From: CAVVIO01 sp963748095
GTDB taxonomy: Bacteria > Bacteroidota > Bacteroidia > Bacteroidales > UBA10428
Assembly: GCA_963748095.1 (NCBI GenBank)
Contig: CAVVIO010000037.1
Location: forward strand, 8,426-72,425
Length of the DNA: 64,000 nucleotides
Reading direction: 5' to 3'
This document shows positions 1 to 9,023 of the stretch, one piece after another. The translations under genes and the position numbers were made by a program. Position 1 is the first letter of the stretch. Each line of letters begins with the position of its first letter. Under the pieces are notes generated by a model, which made no database searches, had not been told where the DNA came from, and saw only the letters and a program-made list of their open reading frames with translations.

Positions 1-501
1 TTATCAGATATAGAAGCCTTGTTGAGTGCCGGGGCCGATAAGGTATCTATCAATTCGGCTGCCATCAGGAATCCCGGCTTAATTGATCAGATGGCTTTGA
101 ATTTTGGTAGCCAGTTTGTGGTTGTGGCCATTGATGCCAGGGAAGAAAACGGCAAGTGGACAGCATACATCAATGGGGGACGTATACCTACTGAAAAAGA
201 ATTATTTTCGTGGGCGAAAGAAACCGAGGATCGTGGGGCAGGAGAGATTTTATTTACTTCTATGAACCACGATGGTACAAAAAACGGATTTGCGTATGAG
301 GCTCTGGCGAAGCTTTCAGATAGCCTTTCAATACCGGTAATAGCCTCGGGTGGTGCAGGTAGCATGGAACATTATGCTGAAGTATTTACACGGGGGAAAG
401 CGGATGCCGGTCTGGCAGCCAGTATATTTCATTTCAAGGAAATAACCATACCCCAGTTAAAAAAGTATTTGAACGAACGTAATATACCGGTAAGATTATA
501 A
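1..501 (+). CDS. hisF: Imidazole glycerol phosphate synthase subunit HisF (5' end outside window)
   Basis: HisF is the cyclase half of imidazole glycerol phosphate synthase. With HisH-supplied ammonia it converts PRFAR to imidazole glycerol phosphate and AICAR in histidine synthesis. About 166 of the usual ~250 residues are visible, and the frame is open back to base 1, so the true start lies upstream. Visible (beta/alpha)8 motifs are GADKVSINSAAI, the VVAIDAR strand carrying the second catalytic Asp, TSMNHDGTKNG, and the phosphate-binding ASGGAGS loop. The first catalytic Asp is off the window. The hisIE gene starts 21 bases downstream, which is the usual end of a his operon. Confidence 0.97.
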   Translation, partial: LSDIEALLSAGADKVSINSAAIRNPGLIDQMALNFGSQFVVVAIDAREENGKWTAYINGGRIPTEKELFSWAKETEDRGAGEILFTSMNHDGTKNGFAYEALAKLSDSLSIPVIASGGAGSMEHYAEVFTRGKADAGLAASIFHFKEITIPQLKKYLNERNIPVRL

Positions 502-522
502 TAATTTAACTAATAAGCAATT

Positions 523-1116
523 ATGAACCTTGATTTTGATAAATTGAATGGATTAATACCTGCTGTTGTTCAGGATGCATCAACAAATGTTGTGTTAATG
601 GTGGGTTTCATGAATAAGGAAGCAGTAGAAAAAACACAGGAAAAAGGGCTGGTAACATTTTACAGCCGGACAAAAAAACGATTATGGACAAAAGGGGAGG
701 AGAGCGGTAATTTTCTGAAGGTTGCGGAGATCATTCCCGATTGCGATAATGATACATTACTGATAAAAGCCCATCCTGCGGGCCCTGTCTGCCATACAGG
801 GAACGACACCTGTTTTGATGAAATTAATAAAAGTAACCTGTATTTCCTGGAAGAACTACAGGAAGTTATTTATCAGCGTAAAAATGACATGCCCGAAAAT
901 TCGTATACAACGAAGTTATTTAAGAAGGGAATTAATAAAATTGCTCAGAAAGTTGGAGAGGAAGCAGTTGAACTTGTAATTGAAGCCAAGGATAATAATG
1001 ATTCACTGTTTCTGAATGAAGCGGCTGACCTGATGTATCATTTGGAAGTATTACTGGCAGCCAAAGGATTTCGACTGAAAGATGTGATTTCCGTTTTACA
1101 GGAACGACATAAATAG
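523..1116 (+). CDS. hisIE: Bifunctional phosphoribosyl-AMP cyclohydrolase / phosphoribosyl-ATP pyrophosphatase
   Basis: A two-domain enzyme for steps 2 and 3 of histidine synthesis. Residues ~1-105 are the HisI cyclohydrolase domain, with the zinc and metal motif PDCDNDTLL and the segment HPAGPVCHTGNDTCF. Residues ~110-197 are the HisE pyrophosphohydrolase domain, with KVGEEAVELVIEAK and the EAADLMYHL helix. Length (197 aa) is normal for the fused Bacteroidota form. It is probably translated from the his transcript, being only 21 bases after hisF, and it ends 3 bases from the stop of the convergent cyclase gene. Confidence 0.97.
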   Translation: MNLDFDKLNGLIPAVVQDASTNVVLMVGFMNKEAVEKTQEKGLVTFYSRTKKRLWTKGEESGNFLKVAEIIPDCDNDTLLIKAHPAGPVCHTGNDTCFDEINKSNLYFLEELQEVIYQRKNDMPENSYTTKLFKKGINKIAQKVGEEAVELVIEAKDNNDSLFLNEAADLMYHLEVLLAAKGFRLKDVISVLQERHK

Positions 1117-1119
1117 ACT

Positions 1120-2745
1120 TTACAGCTTATTAATAATATTCAGGAACAGTTGGTTAGGTGTAAATCCAAGTTTGTCGGCTGAATATTCCGGCTTAATGCG
1201 GTTAACAAAATACATATCGACTTTTCCGATATTTTTGGCCTCAATCTTTCCCCTGTGGTCACACTCGAAATAATCTTTAATATATTCATAAGTAGTGCCT
1301 GAAATGTTCACCATTCCTACATGGCCGGCCTGTTCCATCCGGCTGGCGATATTCACGGTTTCACCCCAGATATCGTAGGCGAATTTTTTCTTACCAACTA
1401 CACCAGCTACTACTTCGCCGGTATGAATTCCAAGGCGCAGTTCCCATATCGATAAATTTTTAACCACTTTGTTGTCATTCAGAACATTCATGTATTGCTG
1501 AATTTCCAATCCTGATAACACTGCATTGAACGGGTTACTTTTATTACGCAAAGGTAATCCACCTGCACACATGTAAGCATCGCCGATGGTTTTGATTTTC
1601 TCCATGTAATGATTGCCTATAATATCATCGAACTTGGCAAAATAGGTATCGAGAATGTTCACAAGGTCCTTTGCCTCTAGTTGTTTACTCGATTTTGAAA
1701 ATCCTTTGAAATCGGTAAAAAGTACACTTACCATTTTGTATTGGCGGGTACCGGCCCTTCCTTTTGTTTTTAACTGCCGGGCTACCTCAAATGGAAGTAT
1801 ATTGAGAAGCAGGGCCTCTGATTTTTTCTGTTCTTCTTCAATTAACGATCGCTGCCTGTTCATTTCCTTGGTTTGGTCCTCAAGCAAAGCGTTTGCTTTT
1901 TCGAGATTTTCCGTCACTGCAAGCATTTTCTGGTTTTGGCGATGAAGTTCTTCCTCCTTTATTTTTAATGATGTAATATCATTTTCAATGCCAATTAATA
2001 TTTCAATTTCATTTTCGTCACTTAGTTTTGGTGAAATGATAGTTTGTATCCATCTTATTTTGTTTTTACTATCCCTGATCTTAGAAATAAAATTAAAGGA
2101 GTCTTTATTCTGTATACAATTATTAAATAAATTCATTATCTCAGGATCGGGGCAAAGACTAAAAATGGTGCTGCCTAATTTATTCTTGAATTCCTCAAGC
2201 GAATACCCGTGTACTTTTTTAAAACCTTCATTGGCCCATTCCAGTTCTCCATTGGGCTTGATAAGTATAAATGAATTTTGGGTATTGTTAGAGACCATCG
2301 CCATTTTTTCAAGTTCTCCCATCTCCTTTTTATAGTTGGCAATTGTCTCTTTGATGCCTTTTAACGACTCGCCAACACTTAGTGATTTCTTTACCCTCGT
2401 TTCCAGTTCAAAAACATCTATGGGCTTTGCTAAATAATCGTAAGCCCCCAGTTCAAAGGAATTTTGAAGATTTTCATGTGAGTCATATGCAGTAACAACA
2501 AGCACGGGAATATCTGTAAGTTTTTCATCACCATGAAATTTTCTCAGACAGTCGAATCCTGAAATATCGGGCATTTTTAGATCAAGAATAATCAAGTCGG
2601 GTATAATCTTCTCTGCTAATTCTATGCCTTCTTTCCCATTGTTCGCACGGTGAAAAACGTATCCGTTTTCCTCTTTGGAGAGTGTCTCAACAATCAGGTC
2701 AAGGTTTGTTTTATTGTCATCAATTATTAATATTTTATGACGCAT
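1120..2745 (-). CDS. Receiver-PAS-class III adenylate cyclase signalling protein
   Basis: A 541-aa soluble protein that joins a two-component receiver directly to a nucleotide cyclase. Residues 1-125 form a REC domain with D9/D10, phospho-acceptor D55, T85 and K107 all present. Residues ~150-265 form a PAS domain (ANEGFKKVHGYSLEEF) with a PAC tail, and ~265-320 a coiled coil. Residues ~335-500 are a class III cyclase domain: metal-binding FTDFKGFS and IGDAYM, purine-selecting Lys in KIKTIGDAYM and Asp in YDIWGETVNIASRME, with catalytic Asn and Arg. The Lys/Asp pair predicts ATP and so cAMP (inference). No kinase is adjacent, so the phosphodonor is unknown. No transmembrane segment is seen. 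Confidence 0.93.
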   Translation of the reverse strand: MRHKILIIDDNKTNLDLIVETLSKEENGYVFHRANNGKEGIELAEKIIPDLIILDLKMPDISGFDCLRKFHGDEKLTDIPVLVVTAYDSHENLQNSFELGAYDYLAKPIDVFELETRVKKSLSVGESLKGIKETIANYKKEMGELEKMAMVSNNTQNSFILIKPNGELEWANEGFKKVHGYSLEEFKNKLGSTIFSLCPDPEIMNLFNNCIQNKDSFNFISKIRDSKNKIRWIQTIISPKLSDENEIEILIGIENDITSLKIKEEELHRQNQKMLAVTENLEKANALLEDQTKEMNRQRSLIEEEQKKSEALLLNILPFEVARQLKTKGRAGTRQYKMVSVLFTDFKGFSKSSKQLEAKDLVNILDTYFAKFDDIIGNHYMEKIKTIGDAYMCAGGLPLRNKSNPFNAVLSGLEIQQYMNVLNDNKVVKNLSIWELRLGIHTGEVVAGVVGKKKFAYDIWGETVNIASRMEQAGHVGMVNISGTTYEYIKDYFECDHRGKIEAKNIGKVDMYFVNRIKPEYSADKLGFTPNQLFLNIINKL

Positions 2746-3010
2746 GATAGAGATTCAATAAATAAGTATCAGATTGAAAATCCAATTTTTTTATAAATGA
2801 ATAATTCGATTTCTTTTTATCCGTATTGTTTTCATTTCTAAAAACTAAGATAAAAGATATCAGTTCTACGGATTAAATTTAAATTGAGTTGGGAAAATAA
2901 TCAACAATTTTAGTTTACTTGATAAAAACTTTATTTTACTCATGATTAAGCGGCTTGCAAAGATCTGATTTATCGATTACGATTATCTTGTTGAAGATGT
3001 AAGAAAGGAT
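2746..3010. other. AT-rich intergenic region
   Basis: Upstream of the cyclase gene and downstream of rocD. I see no ORF, RNA structure or clear TAnnTTTG box that I would defend. Confidence 0.5.
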
Positions 3011-3041
3011 AAAAAAACCCGGTTGAAATGAACCGGGTTTT
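3011..3041 (-). terminator. Rho-independent terminator of rocD
   Basis: An inverted repeat (AACCCGGTT / AACCGGGTT with a 6-base loop) lies 10 bases past the rocD stop. On the minus strand it is followed by a run of seven T. Confidence 0.85.
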
Positions 3042-3050
3042 ATCTGATAA

Positions 3051-4268
3051 TCAATCAAATTGCTTGATAGTTTTATTGATAATATCAATTGTTTCCCTGA
3101 GTTGACTTTCTGTGATCACCAATGGGGGAGCAAAGCGAATGATATGTTCATGTGTGGGTTTGGCCAGTAACCCATTCTCTTTCAGGGCCAGGCATACGTC
3201 CCATGCTGTTTTTCCTCCTTTTGGCCGGATAACGATCGCATTGAGTAATCCTTTTCCTCTGACTTTTTCAACAATATCAGATTCTTTTTCCAGCTTATTC
3301 AGTTCTTCACGGAATATTTGTCCCATTTTTTCGGCATTTTCAGCCAGGTTTTCATCCTTTATCACTTTCAGTGCAGCTATAGCAACTTTGGCAGCAATAG
3401 GATTTCCCCCGAAAGTAGAGCCGTGTTCACCGGGTTTGATGCAAAGCATGATATCGTCGTCAGCAAGGACGGCTGAAACCGGATAAAAACCTCCCGAAAG
3501 CGCTTTTCCAAGTATGAGAATATCAGGGCGTACGTTTTCATGGTCGCAGGCAAGAAGTTTTCCCGTGCGAGCAATGCCCGTCTGTACTTCATCGGCTATG
3601 AACAGTACATTTTTTTCTTTACAAAGATCGTAGGCTGCTTTCAGATATCCGTCATCAGGAACATAAACTCCGGCTTCCCCTTGTATTGGCTCAACCAGGA
3701 AACCGGCCACGTTAGGATCTTCCAGCTCTTTTTTTAATGCGTCAAGATCATTATAGGGTACTACAACAAATCCGGGTGTGTAAGGGCCAAAACCTTTGTA
3801 GGAATCGGGATCGGTTGACATGGATATAATGGTAATTGTTCTTCCGTGGAAATTCCCTTCGCATACAATAATCTTTGCCTGATTTTCAGGAATACCCTTT
3901 TTATCATAACCCCAACGGCGACAAAGTTTAAGAGCTGTTTCATCTCCTTCTGCTCCTGAATTCATTGGAAGCACTTTATCGTAACCAAAATATTTTGTAA
4001 TGTATTCCTCGTATTCTCCCAGACAATCATTGTAAAAAGCCCTCGAGGTAAGAGTAAGTGTCTGTGCCTGATCCGTAAGGGCTTTCAATATCTTTGGGTG
4101 ACAGTGTCCCTGGTTTACTGCTGAATAAGCCGATAAAAAATCATAATATCTTTTGCCTTCAACATCCCATACATATACACCTTCGCCTTTTGATAATACC
4201 ACGGGTAACGGATGGTAGTTGTGTGCTCCAAACTTTCCTTCTTTGTTTATGAAATCTTGACTTGCCAT
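3051..4268 (-). CDS. rocD: Ornithine--oxo-acid aminotransferase
   Basis: A 405-aa class III PLP aminotransferase that moves the delta-amino group of ornithine to 2-oxoglutarate, giving glutamate-5-semialdehyde. It links arginine/ornithine with proline and glutamate. The N-terminus (HNYHPLPVVLSKGEGVYVWDVEGKRYYDFLSAYSAVNQGHCHP, shown here only as evidence of the family) is typical of OAT. The PLP site is the ADEVQTGIARTG segment followed by Lys in ILGKALSGG, and the phosphate-binding EHGSTFGGNP is present. Full length. It is a single-gene unit with its own terminator. Confidence 0.96.
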   Translation of the reverse strand: MASQDFINKEGKFGAHNYHPLPVVLSKGEGVYVWDVEGKRYYDFLSAYSAVNQGHCHPKILKALTDQAQTLTLTSRAFYNDCLGEYEEYITKYFGYDKVLPMNSGAEGDETALKLCRRWGYDKKGIPENQAKIIVCEGNFHGRTITIISMSTDPDSYKGFGPYTPGFVVVPYNDLDALKKELEDPNVAGFLVEPIQGEAGVYVPDDGYLKAAYDLCKEKNVLFIADEVQTGIARTGKLLACDHENVRPDILILGKALSGGFYPVSAVLADDDIMLCIKPGEHGSTFGGNPIAAKVAIAALKVIKDENLAENAEKMGQIFREELNKLEKESDIVEKVRGKGLLNAIVIRPKGGKTAWDVCLALKENGLLAKPTHEHIIRFAPPLVITESQLRETIDIINKTIKQFD

Positions 4269-4659
4269 AATTTATTAAAATTTATACATGATTAAAATAT
4301 GATTTTCTTTACGTTTTTTATAATTGAATAATTATACAAAAAATTCAAGATAAAATTACAATAGTTTTTTAATAAAAAGCATGTGTTTTATCATATTTAC
4401 TAAAAATATATATTTTGATTAACTAATTGTGTGGATTATTAGTAATATGCTATGAGTCTTATAAACTTATGCTGTTTAAAGTTAAAACGAGGATTATTCA
4501 ATGAGTTAAATATTTATGCATATAAAACGCATAATATAAAGATATAATTTCACAATTTCGCAAAGCATCCTCTATGCCAGTCAAAATATAAGTTGAACTA
4601 TTAGTGCATAGTTACTGTTCGTAGATAATAAATCTATGGCATGCCATTTTTTTTTGATT
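4269..4659. other. AT-rich intergenic region between divergent rocD and nitroreductase genes
   Basis: About 390 bases with no ORF of note. Both flanking genes are transcribed away from it, so both promoters should lie here, but no convincing -7/-33 pair was found. A TGTGGATTA nonamer near 4430 resembles a DnaA box with one mismatch but is isolated. Confidence 0.45.
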
Positions 4660-5232
4660 ATGATAGAGATTAATGAGTTGATAGGTAAAAGGCGGAGTAC
4701 TGTTATTTTTTCAGGTAAACCGATGGAAGAAGAAATTCTGAAAACTGTTTTTGAAGCTGCCCGATGGGCTCCTTCTAGCAATAATCAGCAACCCTGGAGA
4801 TTTATTATCGGGAGAAAGCAGGATGAAACAGTATTTGCTAAAATGTGCAGTTTGCTTCATCCATTTAATCAGGTATGGGCGTGTAGTGCTTCAGTACTGA
4901 TGTTGAGCGTGGCAGAAACCATAAGCAGCTATAATAACCGGGAGAATAAACATGCACGTCACGATGTAGGGCTTGCAGAGGGAAACCTTATGATACAGGC
5001 GGTGTCTATGGGACTGGTTGTTCATCCCATGGGTGGTTTCGATGCTGAAAAGGCGAAAGATGTTCTTCATATCCCGGAAGGTTTTGAACCGGTAATTATG
5101 ATAGCTTTGGGATATCCGGGCAACCCGGCTGATTTTCCGGAAGAAATTCGGGTGAAAGATGCCCGGAAAAGAGTGCGTAATCCGTTGGATTCTTTTGTTT
5201 TTGATGGAGACTGGGGCAATAAGATATTTTGA
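4660..5232 (+). CDS. Nitroreductase family protein
   Basis: FMN-dependent NAD(P)H oxidoreductase of the nitroreductase fold, ~190 aa. The N-terminal basic motif ELIGKRRSTVIFS and the AARWAPSSNNQQPWRF segment contact FMN phosphate. The central LAEGNLMIQAVSMGL helix and C-terminal MIALGYPG are also family hallmarks. An ATG 24 bases upstream (4636) is in frame, but the family normally starts just before the ELI-RRS motif, so 4660 is preferred. Substrate is not predictable. It stands alone, divergent from rocD. Confidence 0.9.
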   Translation: MIEINELIGKRRSTVIFSGKPMEEEILKTVFEAARWAPSSNNQQPWRFIIGRKQDETVFAKMCSLLHPFNQVWACSASVLMLSVAETISSYNNRENKHARHDVGLAEGNLMIQAVSMGLVVHPMGGFDAEKAKDVLHIPEGFEPVIMIALGYPGNPADFPEEIRVKDARKRVRNPLDSFVFDGDWGNKIF

Positions 5233-5278
5233 CCATTCAATTCCTTCTTAGTCTTACTTTTTCTAAAAATAATCGCAT

Positions 5279-7732
5279 TTAGAATTTTGCTGAAATCCGG
5301 ATATTGAACCTTCTTCCTGTAAGGTAATTCGGTACGGCAAACATGTTGAACTGGCCGCTCTGGTTACTGACTGTTCTTATCCAGTCGTACGATACTTTAT
5401 TCTTGAATCCAAACAGATTGAAGATCTCGGCGCTTATCCAGATATTATCGAACTTACCGGCAATACTGTTTTCGCGCACAGTTTTATGTTCACTTTTAAG
5501 GGCTTTTGAAAATCCTACGTCTATTCTTCTGTATGGGCCCAGACTGTAAATTTCCGACGGACGGTTGTAATCGGGAGATCCGTAAGGTAATCCCGAACCA
5601 TAAACCATGGTAAGATGTACCTTGTAATCGGGATTATCAGGCAGGTAATCCTGAAAATACAAACCAAAATTTAGTAACTGATCGGTAGGCCGTCGGTAAT
5701 AACCGGGAAATACAACAGTACCATCCCTGGTATATGAATCGTTCGAAACATCTTCGCGGGTACGCATCAATGAAAGACTGGCCCACGATTCGGCGCCTTT
5801 TACAAATTCTCCGTTGATCTTAAATTCAATACCGGTGGCATAGCCTTTCGCGGAGAACTGCGGTAAATACTGGATTCTTATATTTTCCACCTTGTACGGA
5901 ATCAGGTGATGCAAATCTTTATAATATATTTCGGTGGTAAATATAAATGGCCGGTCCCATGCAGTAAAGCGGTAATCACTTCCTGCCACAAAATGTGCAG
6001 ATTCCTGAGCTTTTAAATTCGGATATAAATTACCCTGTGGATCGAGTAATTCCTTAAAAAAGGGTGGCTGATAATACAATCCCGATGCAAAATGAAAAGT
6101 CAGTCCTTTTTTCCAATGCGGATCGAGTGTTAAAATACCCCTGGGACTTAGGAGTAACTGATGGTTAAGTGACCAGTAATTACCACGGATACCGGCATTC
6201 AGAAAAAATGTTGAACTTCCTATATTAAAATTGACTGTCTGCTGCAGATATCCTTCAATACGGGAAGAATATAAATGGTTATTTGATCGGGAGGAGGTAT
6301 AAAGATTTACATTTTCATCCGAATAGGGTATGGAATAACCTGCCGAGTCGAGCATTTCCCAACGGTTCAGCTTATCATTAATATCTTCGTACTGGTACGA
6401 AATACCCCATTTGAAAGTATACCTGCTGGCAATATAAGTACCTTTATGTGAAAGTGTATAAATTACTGCATCGAGATAATCCCGGGCATGATCGAGTAAT
6501 GTTCCTACACCTATGTTTAAGATACTGTCCCCGTAAGTATCCGATCCAATAACATTGTCAAGCTGGTTGATCCAGTATTGGCCCTGTATGTCATAGGCCA
6601 CTTTTTCGAGTGAATGGAATGTTGATCCGATCAGTTTCAGCGATAATTGCCGGTTAGGTTTGTAATTCAACGTAGTGGCACCGGTATAATTCAAAAACCG
6701 ATCGATTTCCTTTCCGTCATAATATATTTTGAGACTTAATGCTTGCTGGTATGTACCAAATGATGTTTCACGCACCTGGGGAACAAGCTGGTATTTGTTC
6801 AGCGATAGATTGCCAAGTGCGCTAAGTTCAAGCTTGTCACTGATTGCGTAAGTCAGGTAAGTCTGGAAATCAAAAAATTCCGGTTTGTATTCGCCTTTGG
6901 TATCAAGCGTTCCAAGCAGATATTGGTTGGTTTTGTATCGTAATCCGGAATTGTATGTAAATTTCTTATTTTTCGAAATGCCTTCAAGATGTAGTGCGCC
7001 CCCTAAAAGACTCATGGAAGCTGAACCTTCGAAACTTGTCGGCTGTCTGTATTTAATATCCAGTACCGATGACATTTTATCACCATATTGAGCGCCAAAA
7101 CCGCCAGCCGAAAATTCGATAGACGAGATCATATCCGAATTAATAAAACTCAATCCTTCCTGCCGTCCTGAACGCATTAACAACGGCCGGTAAATCTCAA
7201 TATCGTTTACATAAATAAGGTTTTCATCGAAGTTACCACCCCTAACGGAGTATTGAGAGCTAAGTTCATTACTGGAGGAAACGCCGGGAAGCGTTTTTAA
7301 AAGCCCTTCGACACTTCCGGTTGTGCTGGGAAGGTATTCAAGCGATCGGGTGTTGATGCGTACCAATCCGTTGGCCCGGTCGGGTTTTCCATAAACCACC
7401 ACCCTCTCCAGTTCCTTAGAAGAGGCTTTTAGTGTTTTGTTCAATACCATCGTTTCCCCTGGTTTCAACCTGACTGGGATTTCAATGGATTCATAACCCA
7501 AATGAGAAATGACAATGATTAAATTCCTGTTAGCTGTAATTTTCAGATTATAATGGCCCATTGAATCGGTTACTGCACCTTCGGGTTGATCTTTGACAGA
7601 TATAGTTGCAGGATAAAGAGACTTTCCGTTTTCATCGGTAACAGTACCTTTGATAGTTGCAGTTTCCTGGGCATTAATTGCACATACCTGTATCAATAAT
7701 ATGATTAGTAAGGGATATAATTTTAAGTTCAT
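5279..7732 (-). CDS. TonB-dependent receptor with carboxypeptidase-like N-terminal domain
   Basis: An 817-aa outer-membrane active transporter. The signal peptide ends in CAINAQE. Residues ~23-110 form a carboxypeptidase-D regulatory-like domain (IKGTVTDENGKSLYPATISVK). A plug domain follows at ~115-225 (GSVEGLLKTLPGVSS, YSVRGGNFDENLIYVND), then a 22-strand-type barrel ending in aromatic ...NIRISAKF. No SusD partner is adjacent, so this is not a classical polysaccharide utilisation pair and the substrate is unknown. The gene behind it (7808-8476) encodes another protein with the same N-terminal fold, 75 bases upstream, which may be co-transcribed. Confidence 0.93.
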   Translation of the reverse strand: MNLKLYPLLIILLIQVCAINAQETATIKGTVTDENGKSLYPATISVKDQPEGAVTDSMGHYNLKITANRNLIIVISHLGYESIEIPVRLKPGETMVLNKTLKASSKELERVVVYGKPDRANGLVRINTRSLEYLPSTTGSVEGLLKTLPGVSSSNELSSQYSVRGGNFDENLIYVNDIEIYRPLLMRSGRQEGLSFINSDMISSIEFSAGGFGAQYGDKMSSVLDIKYRQPTSFEGSASMSLLGGALHLEGISKNKKFTYNSGLRYKTNQYLLGTLDTKGEYKPEFFDFQTYLTYAISDKLELSALGNLSLNKYQLVPQVRETSFGTYQQALSLKIYYDGKEIDRFLNYTGATTLNYKPNRQLSLKLIGSTFHSLEKVAYDIQGQYWINQLDNVIGSDTYGDSILNIGVGTLLDHARDYLDAVIYTLSHKGTYIASRYTFKWGISYQYEDINDKLNRWEMLDSAGYSIPYSDENVNLYTSSRSNNHLYSSRIEGYLQQTVNFNIGSSTFFLNAGIRGNYWSLNHQLLLSPRGILTLDPHWKKGLTFHFASGLYYQPPFFKELLDPQGNLYPNLKAQESAHFVAGSDYRFTAWDRPFIFTTEIYYKDLHHLIPYKVENIRIQYLPQFSAKGYATGIEFKINGEFVKGAESWASLSLMRTREDVSNDSYTRDGTVVFPGYYRRPTDQLLNFGLYFQDYLPDNPDYKVHLTMVYGSGLPYGSPDYNRPSEIYSLGPYRRIDVGFSKALKSEHKTVRENSIAGKFDNIWISAEIFNLFGFKNKVSYDWIRTVSNQSGQFNMFAVPNYLTGRRFNIRISAKF

Positions 7733-7807
7733 CTTTATTCAGGCATACAATTAATAGTAACTCAATCCGGATAAATAAATTGCGAAGATAAATAATAATT
7801 CCTCTAT

Positions 7808-8476
7808 TTATTTATTCTCCTGTTTGAAATCTCCCTGTTTTAAAGCTTTGAAAAATTTCTCCCATGCAAAAACATTAAACAACTGATAGGAAGGATATCT
7901 TCCCTGCATAAATGTTTGGTCGTATTGTTGTTTTAATACATATTGAAAATTTGCTCCGGGATCGGGGTTGTCACTCAAAATTATTTGTGTTTTAATAAGT
8001 GCAATGTTTTTTCTTGCCCGTTCAGCATCATCATCTGGTAATTTCAGGTTTACAAATGCATCTTTAAATTCCTCATAATTTCTCCATGGATATACTTCTA
8101 CCTGTTTGATCATAAAAGTATCGGTTTTGAGAAAAATATCACGATGCAAAAAAGGTTCGGATAATGTGTCGGGAATAATAATGGTTTTTCGTTTATATCC
8201 CAGGGAAGAAAACATGACCGTATCGTTTTTCTCCACTACGAATGAAAATTTACCGCTGGCATCGGTAATGGTACCACGGCCGTTGTTTAATATGAATACA
8301 TGTGCATAGGGCAGTGGTTCAATCAGTTCGTTATACAAGCGTCCGTAAAGTTGTACAAGTTTATTTTTTTCCTGCGCATGGACCGTGATAACCGGCAGGA
8401 CCAGCAGAATACCTGAGATGATTACTTTCACGAACCATTTGTCCGTGTAATGACGACTTTTATTTGTTATTGTCAT
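7808..8476 (-). CDS. Secreted protein with carboxypeptidase-like regulatory domain
   Basis: About 222 aa. The Met at 8476 is chosen over one at 8524 because it sits directly before a normal signal peptide (KWFVKVIISGILLVLPVITVHAQ region, cleavage after HA). Residues ~35-120 match the beta-sandwich seen at the N-terminus of TonB receptors (LYGRLYNELIEPLPYAHVFI, ITDASGKFSF, SLGYKRKTI). The remaining ~100 residues are unassigned. It precedes the TonB receptor gene on the same strand and may act with it at the envelope (inference). Confidence 0.8.
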   Translation of the reverse strand: MTITNKSRHYTDKWFVKVIISGILLVLPVITVHAQEKNKLVQLYGRLYNELIEPLPYAHVFILNNGRGTITDASGKFSFVVEKNDTVMFSSLGYKRKTIIIPDTLSEPFLHRDIFLKTDTFMIKQVEVYPWRNYEEFKDAFVNLKLPDDDAERARKNIALIKTQIILSDNPDPGANFQYVLKQQYDQTFMQGRYPSYQLFNVFAWEKFFKALKQGDFKQENK

Positions 8477-8600
8477 GGTGGTACGGATCAAATCAAAAAT
8501 AACTAAAATATTCCTTTTATGCATCCATTACAGGTAAAACCTTTTTTCGTTAAATTTTGTTTAATTTTACATGTTAAAGTTTTAAAAACAACCAGAAAAT

Positions 8601-9011
8601 ATGATCTTTCAAAAAGAGATTACTTTAAAAGGATACAATCGTGGATTTCATCTTATCACCAGAGTAATTGAAGAAAATCTGGAAAGCCTTCCCGAAACAG
8701 GGCTGATCAATCTGTTGATTAAACATACTTCGGCTGCCCTTACCATAAATGAAAATGCCGATCCATCGGTAAGAGTTGATTTCCGTAGCTTTTTTGATAA
8801 ACTGGTACCTGAAAACTTATCTTTATATACACACACACTGGAAGGGTCTGATGACATGCCCGCCCATCTGAAATCTTCTCTGTTAGGGCAATCTCTGACT
8901 ATCCCTGTTACCAATCACCGGTTAAACCTGGGTACCTGGCAGGGAATATATTTTTGTGAATTCAGAGATTACGGAGGCCCCAGAAAATTAATTATAACCA
9001 TCTACAGTTAA
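8601..9011 (+). CDS. yjbQ: YjbQ family protein (UPF0047), secondary thiamine-phosphate synthase-like
   Basis: 136 aa, full length for the family. Signature segments are LLIKHTSAALTINENADPSVRVD, the HTLEGSDDMPAHLKSSLLG loop and the C-terminal GTWQGIYFCEFRDYGGPRKL. E. coli YjbQ has weak thiamine-phosphate synthase activity; the physiological role is not settled. It is followed 12 bases later by the DUF4301 gene, so the two are probably one transcript. Confidence 0.93.
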   Translation: MIFQKEITLKGYNRGFHLITRVIEENLESLPETGLINLLIKHTSAALTINENADPSVRVDFRSFFDKLVPENLSLYTHTLEGSDDMPAHLKSSLLGQSLTIPVTNHRLNLGTWQGIYFCEFRDYGGPRKLIITIYS

Positions 9012-9023
9012 CCAAACATCATT

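Noticed and set aside
4425..4440. TGTGGATTA as a DnaA box
   Set aside because: One mismatch to the consensus and no further boxes nearby.
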